This document shows, one piece after another, positions 1 through 8,779 of a stretch of 64,000 bases of DNA. A model generated the notes under the pieces. The model ran no database searches. It was not told where the DNA came from and saw nothing but the letters and a program-made list of their open reading frames with translations. The stretch is taken from the NCBI RefSeq assembly GCF_001705515.1, contig NZ_MDJS01000002.1, positions 248,001-312,000 on the forward strand, in the 5' to 3' direction. Numbering within the stretch: the stretch's first letter is position 1; every line of letters starts with the position of its first letter. Made by a program: the position numbers and the translations under genes. This DNA comes from Mucilaginibacter sp. PPCGB 2223. GTDB lineage: Bacteria > Bacteroidota > Bacteroidia > Sphingobacteriales > Sphingobacteriaceae.

Positions 1-1346
1 CCACACCCGCCTTTATTTTTACCTATAGCAACCAGGGCAAAGGGCAGGCAAGCCGCAACCTGCACAAATGGGCGCGTGAGTACGGTATTACCGACGGTAC
101 CAAACCACGCATGACTTTATTAAACAACTGGGAGAACACCGGCTTTAAGTTTGATGAAAACGAATTGGTAGCTTTGTTTGATGATGCGACCAAGCTGGGT
201 GTCGACCTGTTTTTATTAGACGATGGTTGGTTTGCCAACAAATACCCCCGCGATAACGATAAAGCCGGCCTGGGCGATTGGGAAGAAAATAAAGCCAAGC
301 TACCACATAAGGTGGAGTACCTGGTAAAGCAGGCCGAAACCAAAGGCATTAAGTTCGGCATCTGGCTCGAGCCCGAAATGGTAAACCCTAAAAGCGAACT
401 GTACGAAAAACATCCCGACTGGATACTGAAACTGCCTAACCGCGACGAAAACTACCAGCGTAATCAATTAGTGCTCGACCTGACAAACCCTAAGGTGCAG
501 GATTATGTTTACAGCATTGTAGATAACATGATGACCAATAACCCGGGCATCGCCTATATTAAATGGGATTGCAACAGAACTATGAGCAATACCTATTCGC
601 CATATTTAAAGGATAAACAATCGCAGGTGTATGTTGATTATACGCTGGGGCTTTATCATGTTCTGGATAAAGTAAGGGCCAAATACCCGCATTTGCTCAT
701 GATGCTATGCTCGGGTGGTGGTGGCCGTACCGAATACGGCGCGCTTAAATACTTCACCGAATTTTGGCCGAGCGATAACACCGACCCGCTCGAAAGAGTG
801 TTCATCCAGTGGGGTTATTCCAACTTTTTCCCGTCTATCACCATATCGGCACACGTTACCCAATGGAGCAAAACTGCATCCATCAAATACCGCACCGATG
901 TAGCCATGATGGGCCGTTTGGGTTACGATATCAACGTAAAAAAAATGAGCGATGCCGAAGTGCAATTCAGCAAACAGGCCATCAAAAACTATAACCGCTT
1001 AAATAATGTGATCTGGTACGGCGACCTGTACCGTTTGATATCGCCTTACGACGAAGACCGTGCTGTTTTAATGTATGTTAACGATACCAAAAGCAAGGCC
1101 GTACTGTTTAACTACTTTTTAAATGTGCGTTACAAAGCGCAATTTAACACCGTAAAATTGCAGGGCCTCGACCCTCAAAAGAACTACAAGGTTGAAGAAA
1201 CCAATATGATGGACGGCATCAAATCGAACTTTAACGATAGCGGCAAAGTATACAGCGGCGATTATTTGATGACCGTAGGCCTGAATCTGTCGGCGGGTAA
1301 GATCCTACCTCAAACCAGCAATGTTATCGAGATCACTCAGCAATAA
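1..1346 (+). CDS. Alpha-galactosidase, glycoside hydrolase family 36 (5' truncated)
   Basis: The reading frame is open from base 3, so the gene begins outside the window; the first internal ATG is at 111. The visible part is the GH36 TIM barrel and C-terminal sheet domain. Counted from that ATG, I see LLNNWE at 3-8, FLLDDGWF at 34-41 and IWLEPEM at 84-90. KWDCNR at 151-156 carries the likely nucleophile D153, and PSDNTDPLER near 220-229 carries the likely acid/base D222. In this family the enzyme removes terminal alpha-1,6-galactose from oligosaccharides or galactosylated polymers by a retaining mechanism. The N-terminal domain and any signal peptide are not visible. It precedes GH3 by about 145 bp on the same strand and probably supplies debranching to the same glycan pathway. 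Family assignment is firm; linkage specificity is inferred. Confidence 0.93.
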   Translation, partial: TPAFIFTYSNQGKGQASRNLHKWAREYGITDGTKPRMTLLNNWENTGFKFDENELVALFDDATKLGVDLFLLDDGWFANKYPRDNDKAGLGDWEENKAKLPHKVEYLVKQAETKGIKFGIWLEPEMVNPKSELYEKHPDWILKLPNRDENYQRNQLVLDLTNPKVQDYVYSIVDNMMTNNPGIAYIKWDCNRTMSNTYSPYLKDKQSQVYVDYTLGLYHVLDKVRAKYPHLLMMLCSGGGGRTEYGALKYFTEFWPSDNTDPLERVFIQWGYSNFFPSITISAHVTQWSKTASIKYRTDVAMMGRLGYDINVKKMSDAEVQFSKQAIKNYNRLNNVIWYGDLYRLISPYDEDRAVLMYVNDTKSKAVLFNYFLNVRYKAQFNTVKLQGLDPQKNYKVEETNMMDGIKSNFNDSGKVYSGDYLMTVGLNLSAGKILPQTSNVIEITQQ

Positions 1347-1426
1347 TGAAAGGTTAACGTTACATTGCATGTAAATAACCGTTAGTTATTAGCTGATAAG
1401 CCATAATATTGCGGCGCTTATAAACC

Positions 1427-1434
1427 TACTTTTG
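1427..1434 (+). promoter_or_regulatory. Candidate Bacteroidota -7 promoter element before the GH3 gene
   Basis: TACTTTTG matches the TAnnTTTG -7 consensus of Bacteroidota. A TTG lies at 1409-1411, but its 15-base spacing is shorter than usual. Transcription would start near 1440, leaving almost no leader for the ATG at 1445 but about 50 bases for the ATG at 1493. This supports the later start. Confidence 0.4.
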
Positions 1435-1492
1435 ACGTAGCTGCATGGAGTTTATCCGTAAACTATGTTGTAACCAATTATTGAATATTTAC

Positions 1493-3916
1493 ATGGACTT
1501 TTTCCGCAGGGATTTTAAACATATCAGCCTGGTTGTAAGTTGCATTGTGCTGATGGGCACTGATGTAAGCGCACAGCAAAAATCTATTTACCATAAAGGA
1601 TGGATAGATTTTAACAAGAATGGCAAAATGGATGTGTTTGAAGATCCATCGCAACCGACAGACGCCCGGGTAGCCGATCTGCTCTCGCAGATGACCGTTG
1701 AAGAAAAGACCTGCCAGACAGCCACGCTTTACGGCTACGGCCGCGTATTGAAGGATGAAATGCCTACGCCCGAATGGAAGAACGAGATATGGAAAGACGG
1801 CATAGCCAATATTGACGAAGAACTCAACGGACTGGCGTATCATCCAAAATCGGACACCAAATACTCCTACCCGTACAGCCGCCACGCCGAAGCTATCAAT
1901 GCCATACAAAAATGGTTTGTTGAAGAAACCCGCCTGGGCATTCCTGTTGATTTTAGCAACGAGGGCGTGCACGGCCTTAACCACGATAGGGCCACACCGC
2001 TGCCATCGCCCATTGCTATTGGCAGCACCTGGAACAAAAGCCTGGTTTATGAGGGTGGGATGATCGTTGGCCGTGAAGCAAAAGCCCTGGGTTATACCAA
2101 TGTGTATGCGCCTATCCTCGACCCGTCGCGCGACCAACGCTGGGGCCGCGTGGTTGAAACTTATGGCGAAGACCCTTTCCTGATCGCCGAACTGGGCAAA
2201 CAGATGACCCTGGGCATCCAGGATCAGCATGTAGCTGCAACGGTAAAGCATTTTGCAGTTTACAGCGTGCCCAAAGGCGGGCGTGATGGTAACGCGCGTA
2301 CTGATCCGCATGTTGCGCCGCGCGAAATGCAGTCGATATTTCTGTACCCTTTCAGGCGGGTGATCCAGGAAGCGCATCCCCTGGGCATTATGAGCAGTTA
2401 TAACGATTGGGATGGTGTGCCGGTAACAGGCAGCTATTACTTTTTAACTGAGCTGCTGCGAGAGAAATTTGGTTTTACAGGCTATGTTGTTTCGGATAGT
2501 GAGGCGGTAGAGTTTATCTACACTAAGTACCATGTGGCAACTGACGCTAAAGATGCGGTAAGGCAGGCGTTTGAAGCGGGGTTGAACGTTCGCACCCATT
2601 TTACCATGCCGGGTGCTTTTATTAACCCATTGCGCGAGTTGGTTAAGGAAGGCAAGGTATCGATGAAAACGCTGGATAGCCGCGTTTCCGATGTGCTGCG
2701 GGTTAAGTTCAAACTGGGATTGTTCGATCAGCCCTATGTTGCCGACCCGAAAAAAGCCGACGAGATCATTGATCCTAAAAAGACCAAAGATTTTGTGGTG
2801 GATATGGCAAGGCAATCTATTGTGTTGCTCAAAAACGATCATAATTTTTTACCGCTTGACATTAAAAAAACAGGCAAAATTTTGGTTGCCGGTCCGCTGG
2901 CTACTGCTACCAGGTACCTGATCAGCCGTTATGGCCCGTCGAATATCGCAACACCGACCGTGCTTGATGGTATTAAAAACTACGTGGGCAATCGTGCACA
3001 GGTGAGCTACGCCAAAGGTTGCAATGTGGTTGATGCCACCTGGCCTGAAAGCGAGATCATTAATACACCACTAACTACCGATGAACAAAGAGGTATTGAT
3101 GACGCAGTACAGCAGGCCAAACAATCGGATGTAGTGATAGCCGTTCTGGGTGAAGATGAAGACCAGGTTGGCGAAGCTAAATCGCGCACGGGGCTTGATC
3201 TGCCTGGCCGGCAGGAGAAATTACTGGAAGCCTTAAAAGCTACCGGTAAGCCTGTTTTGCTGGTGCTTATCAACGGGCAACCTTTAACTATCAATTGGGC
3301 AAACCGTTATGTTGACGGCATCATTGAAGCCTGGTTCCCGAATAATGCCGGTGCACAGGCTATTGCCGAAAGTATTTTTGGCGATTATAACCCGGGCGGT
3401 AAACTATCTATAACCTTCCCTAAAACAACAGGCCAGATCGAATTTAATTTTCCGTTTAAACCAAATTCGCAGGCTAACCAGCCCAGCCAGGGGCCAAACG
3501 GCTATGGCAAAACCAGTGTAAATGGAGCTTTATATCCCTTTGGCTTCGGCTTAAGCTATACCACATTTTCGTACAGCAATTTAACCATCAACTGCGACGG
3601 GCATAAAACAAGTGATATACAGGTTGGCGTAACCATTCAAAATACCGGCAAAGTTAAAGGCGACGAAGTGGTACAACTGTATTTAAAAGACATGGTGAGC
3701 AGTGTAGTAACCTACGATACACAACTGCGCGGTTTTGAGCGCGTCTCGTTAGCGCCTGGTGAAACCAAAACTGTAAAATTCACCCTGCACCCCGATGATC
3801 TTTCGCTATTTGATAAGAATATGAACTGGGTTGTTGAACCTGGCGCTTTTGAGGTGCGCATGGGCAGTTCGTCCGAAGATATCCGCCTTAAAAAACAATT
3901 CACCATTACTGATTAA
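1493..3916 (+). CDS. Glycoside hydrolase family 3 beta-glycosidase (beta-glucosidase/xylosidase type)
   Basis: This is an 807-residue exported enzyme predicted to remove terminal beta-linked sugars from oligosaccharides in the periplasm. The ATG at 1493 was preferred to the in-frame ATG at 1445. It starts a normal signal peptide ending DVSA before QQK, and the upstream ATG would sit directly on the predicted transcription start. The GH3 N-terminal barrel begins with RVADLLSQMTVEEK. It contains the NEGVHG substrate-binding region, KHFAVYS, and the nucleophile motif VVSDSEA with D335. The (alpha/beta)6 domain and a C-terminal fibronectin-III-like domain (YPFGFGLSYTTF onward) follow. Length and domain order are typical. 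It is 20 bp upstream of the PL6 gene and likely co-transcribed with it. GH3 substrates vary widely, so glucosidase versus xylosidase cannot be decided here. Confidence 0.92.
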   Translation: MDFFRRDFKHISLVVSCIVLMGTDVSAQQKSIYHKGWIDFNKNGKMDVFEDPSQPTDARVADLLSQMTVEEKTCQTATLYGYGRVLKDEMPTPEWKNEIWKDGIANIDEELNGLAYHPKSDTKYSYPYSRHAEAINAIQKWFVEETRLGIPVDFSNEGVHGLNHDRATPLPSPIAIGSTWNKSLVYEGGMIVGREAKALGYTNVYAPILDPSRDQRWGRVVETYGEDPFLIAELGKQMTLGIQDQHVAATVKHFAVYSVPKGGRDGNARTDPHVAPREMQSIFLYPFRRVIQEAHPLGIMSSYNDWDGVPVTGSYYFLTELLREKFGFTGYVVSDSEAVEFIYTKYHVATDAKDAVRQAFEAGLNVRTHFTMPGAFINPLRELVKEGKVSMKTLDSRVSDVLRVKFKLGLFDQPYVADPKKADEIIDPKKTKDFVVDMARQSIVLLKNDHNFLPLDIKKTGKILVAGPLATATRYLISRYGPSNIATPTVLDGIKNYVGNRAQVSYAKGCNVVDATWPESEIINTPLTTDEQRGIDDAVQQAKQSDVVIAVLGEDEDQVGEAKSRTGLDLPGRQEKLLEALKATGKPVLLVLINGQPLTINWANRYVDGIIEAWFPNNAGAQAIAESIFGDYNPGGKLSITFPKTTGQIEFNFPFKPNSQANQPSQGPNGYGKTSVNGALYPFGFGLSYTTFSYSNLTINCDGHKTSDIQVGVTIQNTGKVKGDEVVQLYLKDMVSSVVTYDTQLRGFERVSLAPGETKTVKFTLHPDDLSLFDKNMNWVVEPGAFEVRMGSSSEDIRLKKQFTITD

Positions 3917-3936
3917 CAGTTATCCATTATAAAACC

Positions 3937-5295
3937 ATGAACCCGAGAACTTCCCCATTAACTAAAAAAGTAAGCTTATGTATAGCGGCTGTTTTGTGGC
4001 TGTGTACCGCTGCGTTTGCCGATACCGTTAAGGTAGCATCAATTGATGCTTTGCAAAGTGCTATCAATAATGCCAAAGCAGGCGATGTAGTGATATTAGC
4101 CAACGGCGTATATTATACCACAGCAGATATTACGATCGACCGGAAAGGGACAAAAGAAAACCCGATCATCATCTGCGCCGAAACTATCGGTAATGCCGAA
4201 ATTAATGGTAACGGCGGTTTTAACCTGGCAAGCGGTGCGGCATATGTTACCATTAAAGGGTTTAAGTTTACGCACAAATCATCCAAAGCTAAAACAGCTG
4301 GGGGCAGCAGGTTTTGCCGCTGGACACAGAATATTTTTGAAAACAGCGGCGACGGTGAGGACCTCACCATAGCCGGCAGCGATCACGAGATAGATCATAA
4401 CACTTTTCAGAATAAAAATGCGATGGGGCGTTTCCTGGCTATCCGCGGAACGGGCAAGCAAATCGCCGAAAGGTTAAGCATCCATCATAATTATTTTAAT
4501 AACTATGTAAGCCAGGGCGGTAAAAATGGTGCCGAAACCTTACAGTTCGGATTAAGCGGTTTTAGCCTATCGACCAGTAACAGCGTTGTAGAGTATAATC
4601 TGTTCGAGCAGTGTGCCGGCGAAAATGAGCTGATCTCAGTAAAAGCATCTGGCGTTACCTTGCGTTACAATACCATCCGCAATTGCCCTGCACAATTTAC
4701 CCTGAGGCACGGTAATAAATCCGTCGTTTATGGTAACTACTTTATCAACACACCGGGCCTGCGCATTTTTGGCGACGACCATTTTATTGTGGGAAATTAC
4801 TTTGAAAACTGTAAGCCGGCCATAACTATAGGCAACGGCGATGGTGAGGTTGCCGACGGCGCCCAACTAACTGCTCACGACAGACCCGACCGGGTAGTGA
4901 TATCCTATAATATCCTGGTCAATAATCCCGAAAACTATGTCATGACCCAGCGTACCAACGGCATGGGCGCAACATCCACCACATTTAGTAATAATATTAT
5001 ACAAGGCGGCGGCCCTGCAGCAACGATAACCGGTCCGTATCCTGATGCCAAGTGGAGCGGTAATGTTTTATTTAATGTAAAAAATGCTGGCGCCATACCG
5101 ACAGAAGGTTTTACGCAAGCCGATCCTAAACTTACCCGGTCGGCAGGCGGATATTATGCTCCGGCAGGTGTAGAAGCTAAACTTTACTACCCACTGGTTA
5201 AGGTTACCACGAATGGCAGGATAGAAAGCAATACCAATGGCACAGCCGGCTATATTTTGACCGCTGCCGATGTTGGATATAAGGCTCCTAAATAA
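3937..5295 (+). CDS. Polysaccharide lyase family 6 (alginate lyase / chondroitinase B type)
   Basis: The 452-residue protein has a clear signal peptide (ending AAFA before DTVK) and a right-handed parallel beta-helix. LQSAINNAKAGDVVILANG starts the first coil, and many H/Y-N-x-F turns follow. The PL6 catalytic pair is visible. A lysine (K236) sits in NELISVK and an arginine (R257) in TLRHG, 21 residues apart, the same spacing as Lys250/Arg271 of chondroitinase B. GAETLQFG, a conserved helix segment, is also present. PL6 enzymes cleave alginate or dermatan/chondroitin by beta-elimination beside a uronic acid, leaving an unsaturated end. Together with the second lyase-like gene at 17171 and uxaA it suggests a uronate-containing substrate. 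Alginate is the commonest activity but is not proven here. Confidence 0.9.
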   Translation: MNPRTSPLTKKVSLCIAAVLWLCTAAFADTVKVASIDALQSAINNAKAGDVVILANGVYYTTADITIDRKGTKENPIIICAETIGNAEINGNGGFNLASGAAYVTIKGFKFTHKSSKAKTAGGSRFCRWTQNIFENSGDGEDLTIAGSDHEIDHNTFQNKNAMGRFLAIRGTGKQIAERLSIHHNYFNNYVSQGGKNGAETLQFGLSGFSLSTSNSVVEYNLFEQCAGENELISVKASGVTLRYNTIRNCPAQFTLRHGNKSVVYGNYFINTPGLRIFGDDHFIVGNYFENCKPAITIGNGDGEVADGAQLTAHDRPDRVVISYNILVNNPENYVMTQRTNGMGATSTTFSNNIIQGGGPAATITGPYPDAKWSGNVLFNVKNAGAIPTEGFTQADPKLTRSAGGYYAPAGVEAKLYYPLVKVTTNGRIESNTNGTAGYILTAADVGYKAPK

Positions 5296-5630
5296 ACAAT
5301 AAACCCAAACCAATTGTATTTAAAGCGGGTCAGAAATCGCGGGCTGTTTACAACCCGGGATAATGGCCATTAAGTGTAATAACCACAGTTTTATAGGCGT
5401 TAAACCATTTATTGTCAAAATAGCTGAATAATTTGCCAATACCAAGCAATGGGCTTAATTAAATAATTAGGTACTTGCATTAACCAATTTTATAACCAAG
5501 TTTTTCTCCAAACCACTTTAACCAAAATGATGATGAACCAAATTATGACGCACCTCTATTCTCTAAATTTTCCCGGTATTTTTTAATTAACTCCTTAATT
5601 ATTAACAGAATCCTAATCTCAATTAGTATT
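5296..5630 (+). other. Intergenic region before susC with repeated AACCAA motifs
   Basis: This is a 335-bp A+T-rich stretch without a convincing gene. It holds a weak hairpin at 5340-5357 (CGGG/CCCG outer stem, very tight loop, no T tract). TAACCAA or AACCAA occurs at 5482-5487, 5494-5499, 5520-5525 and 5536-5541, with a related AAACCA at 5509-5514. No exact TAnnTTTG element was found. The cluster sits 90-150 bases upstream of the susC start and could be a regulator binding region, possibly for the HTCS encoded at 20305; that link is inference. Confidence 0.4.
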
Positions 5631-8600
5631 ATGGTCAAACTATTTACTCAAAAAATTACGACGGCAGGCGGCCACATTTTGCGGCTATCTTTGCTGATGC
5701 TTGTTTTATTGATCAGTGCATCAATAGTGCATGCACAAAATGCCGGTATCAAAGTTTCCGGTACCGTTACCGACCCCAAAGGCGAAACGCTGATAGGGGT
5801 AACTGTAAAAGTAAAGGGTACAACTGCCGGTGTAGTTACCGATATTAATGGTAAGTATACCGTATCAGTAGCCGATGATAAAGCAATCCTGGTATTTAGC
5901 TATATTGGCTACAACCCGCACGAAGAAGTGGTAGGCACGCGCCGTACAATTAACGCCACTTTAAAGGAAACCTCGAACGATTTGAGCGAGGTTGTGATAA
6001 CCGGTTACGGCCAGGAAGTTAAAAAACGCGACCTGACAGGTTCTATAGCCACCGTAAGCGCTAAACAAATTGACGAACGCCAGCCGGTAACGCTATTTGA
6101 TGCTCTGCAAGGCCAGGCCGCCGGCGTTTTGGTTACCAACGATAACGGCGACCCATCAGGCGAAGGTACCATCGTTATCCGTGGAGCCGGTACAGTAAAC
6201 TCGGGCACCGGCCCATTGTACGTAATTGATGGTGTGATCAGCACCGATGCTAATTACCTTAATCCTACCGATATCGCTTCGATCGAGGTTTTGAAAGATG
6301 CCGCTTCGGCAGCTATTTATGGTTCGCGCGGCGCTAACGGTGTAATATTAATAACTACCAAACGCGGGCAGGAAGGTAAGCCCTCAATAACAGCTACTTA
6401 CGGCCATTTATTTGGTAAACTGGCTCACAGCCTGCCTACAACTTCAGCAAACGATCTGCGCTACTATCGTAAAAACCGCGGTGATGGTAACAATGGCATC
6501 AACCAGGATTCGGTAAACCATTACCTGAACGCTGATAACGATTACCAGGATCTGTTGTTCAGAACAGCCAATAAAAACACCTATACCCTGGGTATAAGCG
6601 GTGGCCAAAAAGGCTTAACCTATTATACTGGTATCGGCTATATCGATGATCAATCGATCGTGATCAACAGCTACATCAAAAGGCTGCAATCTACTATCAA
6701 CGTTGATTTTCAACCGAATGAGAAGTTCAAGGTGACCAATAATCTGTCGTTCGCATACCAAACAGGTAATGATATCCCGGTTGGTACAAGTATCAAACAA
6801 ATATTTGAGCGTAACCCATGGACAGCGATCTATCGCCCTGACGGTACATTGGCAAGCTATGTAGAATCAAAACGTAACCCGGTTGCTTATGCCTTATTGC
6901 AAACCAATGGCGCAACCAGCTACCTGGCACAGTATAATGTGTCGGCTATCTATTCGTTTACTAAAGACCTGAAGTTGACCGGTAGCTTTAACGCAAAATT
7001 GAACAATCCAACTACCCAATCGTTTACGCCTACTATTTTAACCAGCGGTGGTACCGGTGCCGACGTGGGTAGCAGTACTGATGTCCGTCAGTTCTCATAC
7101 CAGGTGCAAACCTTCTTAAACTATCACCACACCTTTAAAGGCGTGCATAATTTAAATGGTACTTTAGGTTTTAGCCGCGAGCATTTTAGAAGCGATGAGT
7201 ATGATATAGGCGATAACAACTACCTGAGCGAGCTGGTATATACCTCAAACGTAGGTATTGTTGACTTAACCAAAACCGGCACAAGCGCCACTGCATTTGG
7301 CACTGAGTCGTTATTTGGCCGTTTGGGTTACGATTACAAATCGCGATACATTTTAACCGGTACATACCGTCGCGACGGTTCTTCAAGGTTCGGCCCCAAT
7401 AGCAAATGGGGTAACTTTTACTCGGGCGCTATCGCGTGGCGCTTTACCGACGAGAAGTTCATGAGCTGGACAAGGAAGTTCCTGGATGATGGTAAATTGC
7501 GCTATAGCTTCGGACAGTTAGGTAACGATCAATTATCTAAGAATTATCTTTATGCAACGCTAATCAACTTCGGAAGTGACAATACCAATGCCTCATATAA
7601 CGGAAACAGTTCGGCGGCATTATCTTCGGTATTGGGTAACAATGCCATTAAATGGGAAACCACCACTACCCAAAATTTTGGTATGGATCTGACCTTCCTG
7701 AAAGGCCGTTTAACCTTTACACCAGAGTATTATATTAAAAAAACCAGCGGATTATTATATCCTACAGCCCTGCCTGAAGAAACAGGTTCGGGTACAGTAA
7801 CGGTTAACCTGGGCGATATAGATAACCGCGGTTTGGAGCTTACCTTAACCGGTTCGCCTATCGTAAGCAAAGACTTTAACTGGAATATCAGCGCTAACGC
7901 AACCTTCCAACAGGCCGGTTTAATTACAGCTCTGGCTAACCATACCACCATGTATACGGGCTCGTACATTATACAGGAAGGCGGCCATGTAGGCGATTTT
8001 TACCTGTACAAAAACTTAGGTGTGTACCAGTATGATGTGTCAAACTCGTACGCAGCTAATGGTGACATACTTACCCCGGTTGGCGTATCGGCCGATGGTA
8101 AAACCGCTACCAGTTTCCTGGATAACGGTGTACCTTATACCGGCGCTATTCACCAGCTTACCCGTAATGGTTTAACCCTGAAAGGCGGTAACGTTATATG
8201 GCAGGATGTTAACAACGATGGTGTAATTGATGCTAATGATAAGCAGATTTTAGGTAACGGTATACCACCGCGTTTCTTTGGCTTAACCAACTACTTTACC
8301 TACAAACGCTTTACATTAAACGTAACCTTCAATGCATCGTTCGGTAATAAAGTTTATAACTCAACAGCCAATGGCCAGAATGCCAACAGTTCAACCTATT
8401 CGCCACCTACTGTCGACGCCATTTATAACTCATGGTTGCATCAGGGCGATATTGCCAAATATCCGTTATTTACTAACAAAGATACTTATGGCGACATTAG
8501 CAACGGTACAAATAGCTTGTACCTGGAAAATGGCTCGTACATCAGGCTGGCTAACGTAAAACTGACCTACTCAATCAGCCCGAAACTGATATCGAAGATC

Positions 8601-8768
8601 CGCGCTAAAAGCTTCCTGGTATACGCCTACGGTGATAACCTGCTTACCTGGACCGACTATAGCTGGTTCGACCCTGAATTTAGCGGCTCAGTGCTCACAC
8701 CTGGGTTTGATAACGGTAAGTATCCAAAAAGAAGAGAGATTGGTTTTGGCGTAAACATTGGTTTCTAA
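5631..8768 (+). CDS. susC: SusC/RagA-family TonB-dependent outer-membrane transporter
   Basis: A 1045-residue TonB-dependent transporter that imports oligosaccharides across the outer membrane, powered by TonB-ExbBD, with the SusD-like partner as lid. The signal peptide ends IVHA before QNAG. A carboxypeptidase-like regulatory domain follows at about residues 40-128 (VSGTVTDPKGETLIGVTV, VFSYIGY). The plug domain comes next, with the SusC hallmarks LYVIDGV and SIEVLKDAASAAIYGSRGA, then the 22-strand barrel, which ends in phenylalanine (GVNIGF) as expected for recognition by the barrel assembly machinery. It is 11 bp from susD and probably co-transcribed. No sigma/anti-sigma pair is adjacent, so control more likely runs through the HTCS at 20305. 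The symbol denotes family, not starch specificity. Confidence 0.96.
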   Translation: MVKLFTQKITTAGGHILRLSLLMLVLLISASIVHAQNAGIKVSGTVTDPKGETLIGVTVKVKGTTAGVVTDINGKYTVSVADDKAILVFSYIGYNPHEEVVGTRRTINATLKETSNDLSEVVITGYGQEVKKRDLTGSIATVSAKQIDERQPVTLFDALQGQAAGVLVTNDNGDPSGEGTIVIRGAGTVNSGTGPLYVIDGVISTDANYLNPTDIASIEVLKDAASAAIYGSRGANGVILITTKRGQEGKPSITATYGHLFGKLAHSLPTTSANDLRYYRKNRGDGNNGINQDSVNHYLNADNDYQDLLFRTANKNTYTLGISGGQKGLTYYTGIGYIDDQSIVINSYIKRLQSTINVDFQPNEKFKVTNNLSFAYQTGNDIPVGTSIKQIFERNPWTAIYRPDGTLASYVESKRNPVAYALLQTNGATSYLAQYNVSAIYSFTKDLKLTGSFNAKLNNPTTQSFTPTILTSGGTGADVGSSTDVRQFSYQVQTFLNYHHTFKGVHNLNGTLGFSREHFRSDEYDIGDNNYLSELVYTSNVGIVDLTKTGTSATAFGTESLFGRLGYDYKSRYILTGTYRRDGSSRFGPNSKWGNFYSGAIAWRFTDEKFMSWTRKFLDDGKLRYSFGQLGNDQLSKNYLYATLINFGSDNTNASYNGNSSAALSSVLGNNAIKWETTTTQNFGMDLTFLKGRLTFTPEYYIKKTSGLLYPTALPEETGSGTVTVNLGDIDNRGLELTLTGSPIVSKDFNWNISANATFQQAGLITALANHTTMYTGSYIIQEGGHVGDFYLYKNLGVYQYDVSNSYAANGDILTPVGVSADGKTATSFLDNGVPYTGAIHQLTRNGLTLKGGNVIWQDVNNDGVIDANDKQILGNGIPPRFFGLTNYFTYKRFTLNVTFNASFGNKVYNSTANGQNANSSTYSPPTVDAIYNSWLHQGDIAKYPLFTNKDTYGDISNGTNSLYLENGSYIRLANVKLTYSISPKLISKIRAKSFLVYAYGDNLLTWTDYSWFDPEFSGSVLTPGFDNGKYPKRREIGFGVNIGF

Positions 8769-8779
8769 AAACTACGAAG

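Noticed and set aside
1445..1492. Upstream in-frame ATG for the GH3 gene
   Set aside because: It would sit about 5 bp after the predicted transcription start and place extra residues before a good signal peptide; 1493 was used.
1478..2377. 299-residue open frame on the minus strand inside the GH3 gene
   Set aside because: It is fully antisense to a strongly conserved GH3 gene and has no recognisable domain; it looks like a codon-bias shadow.
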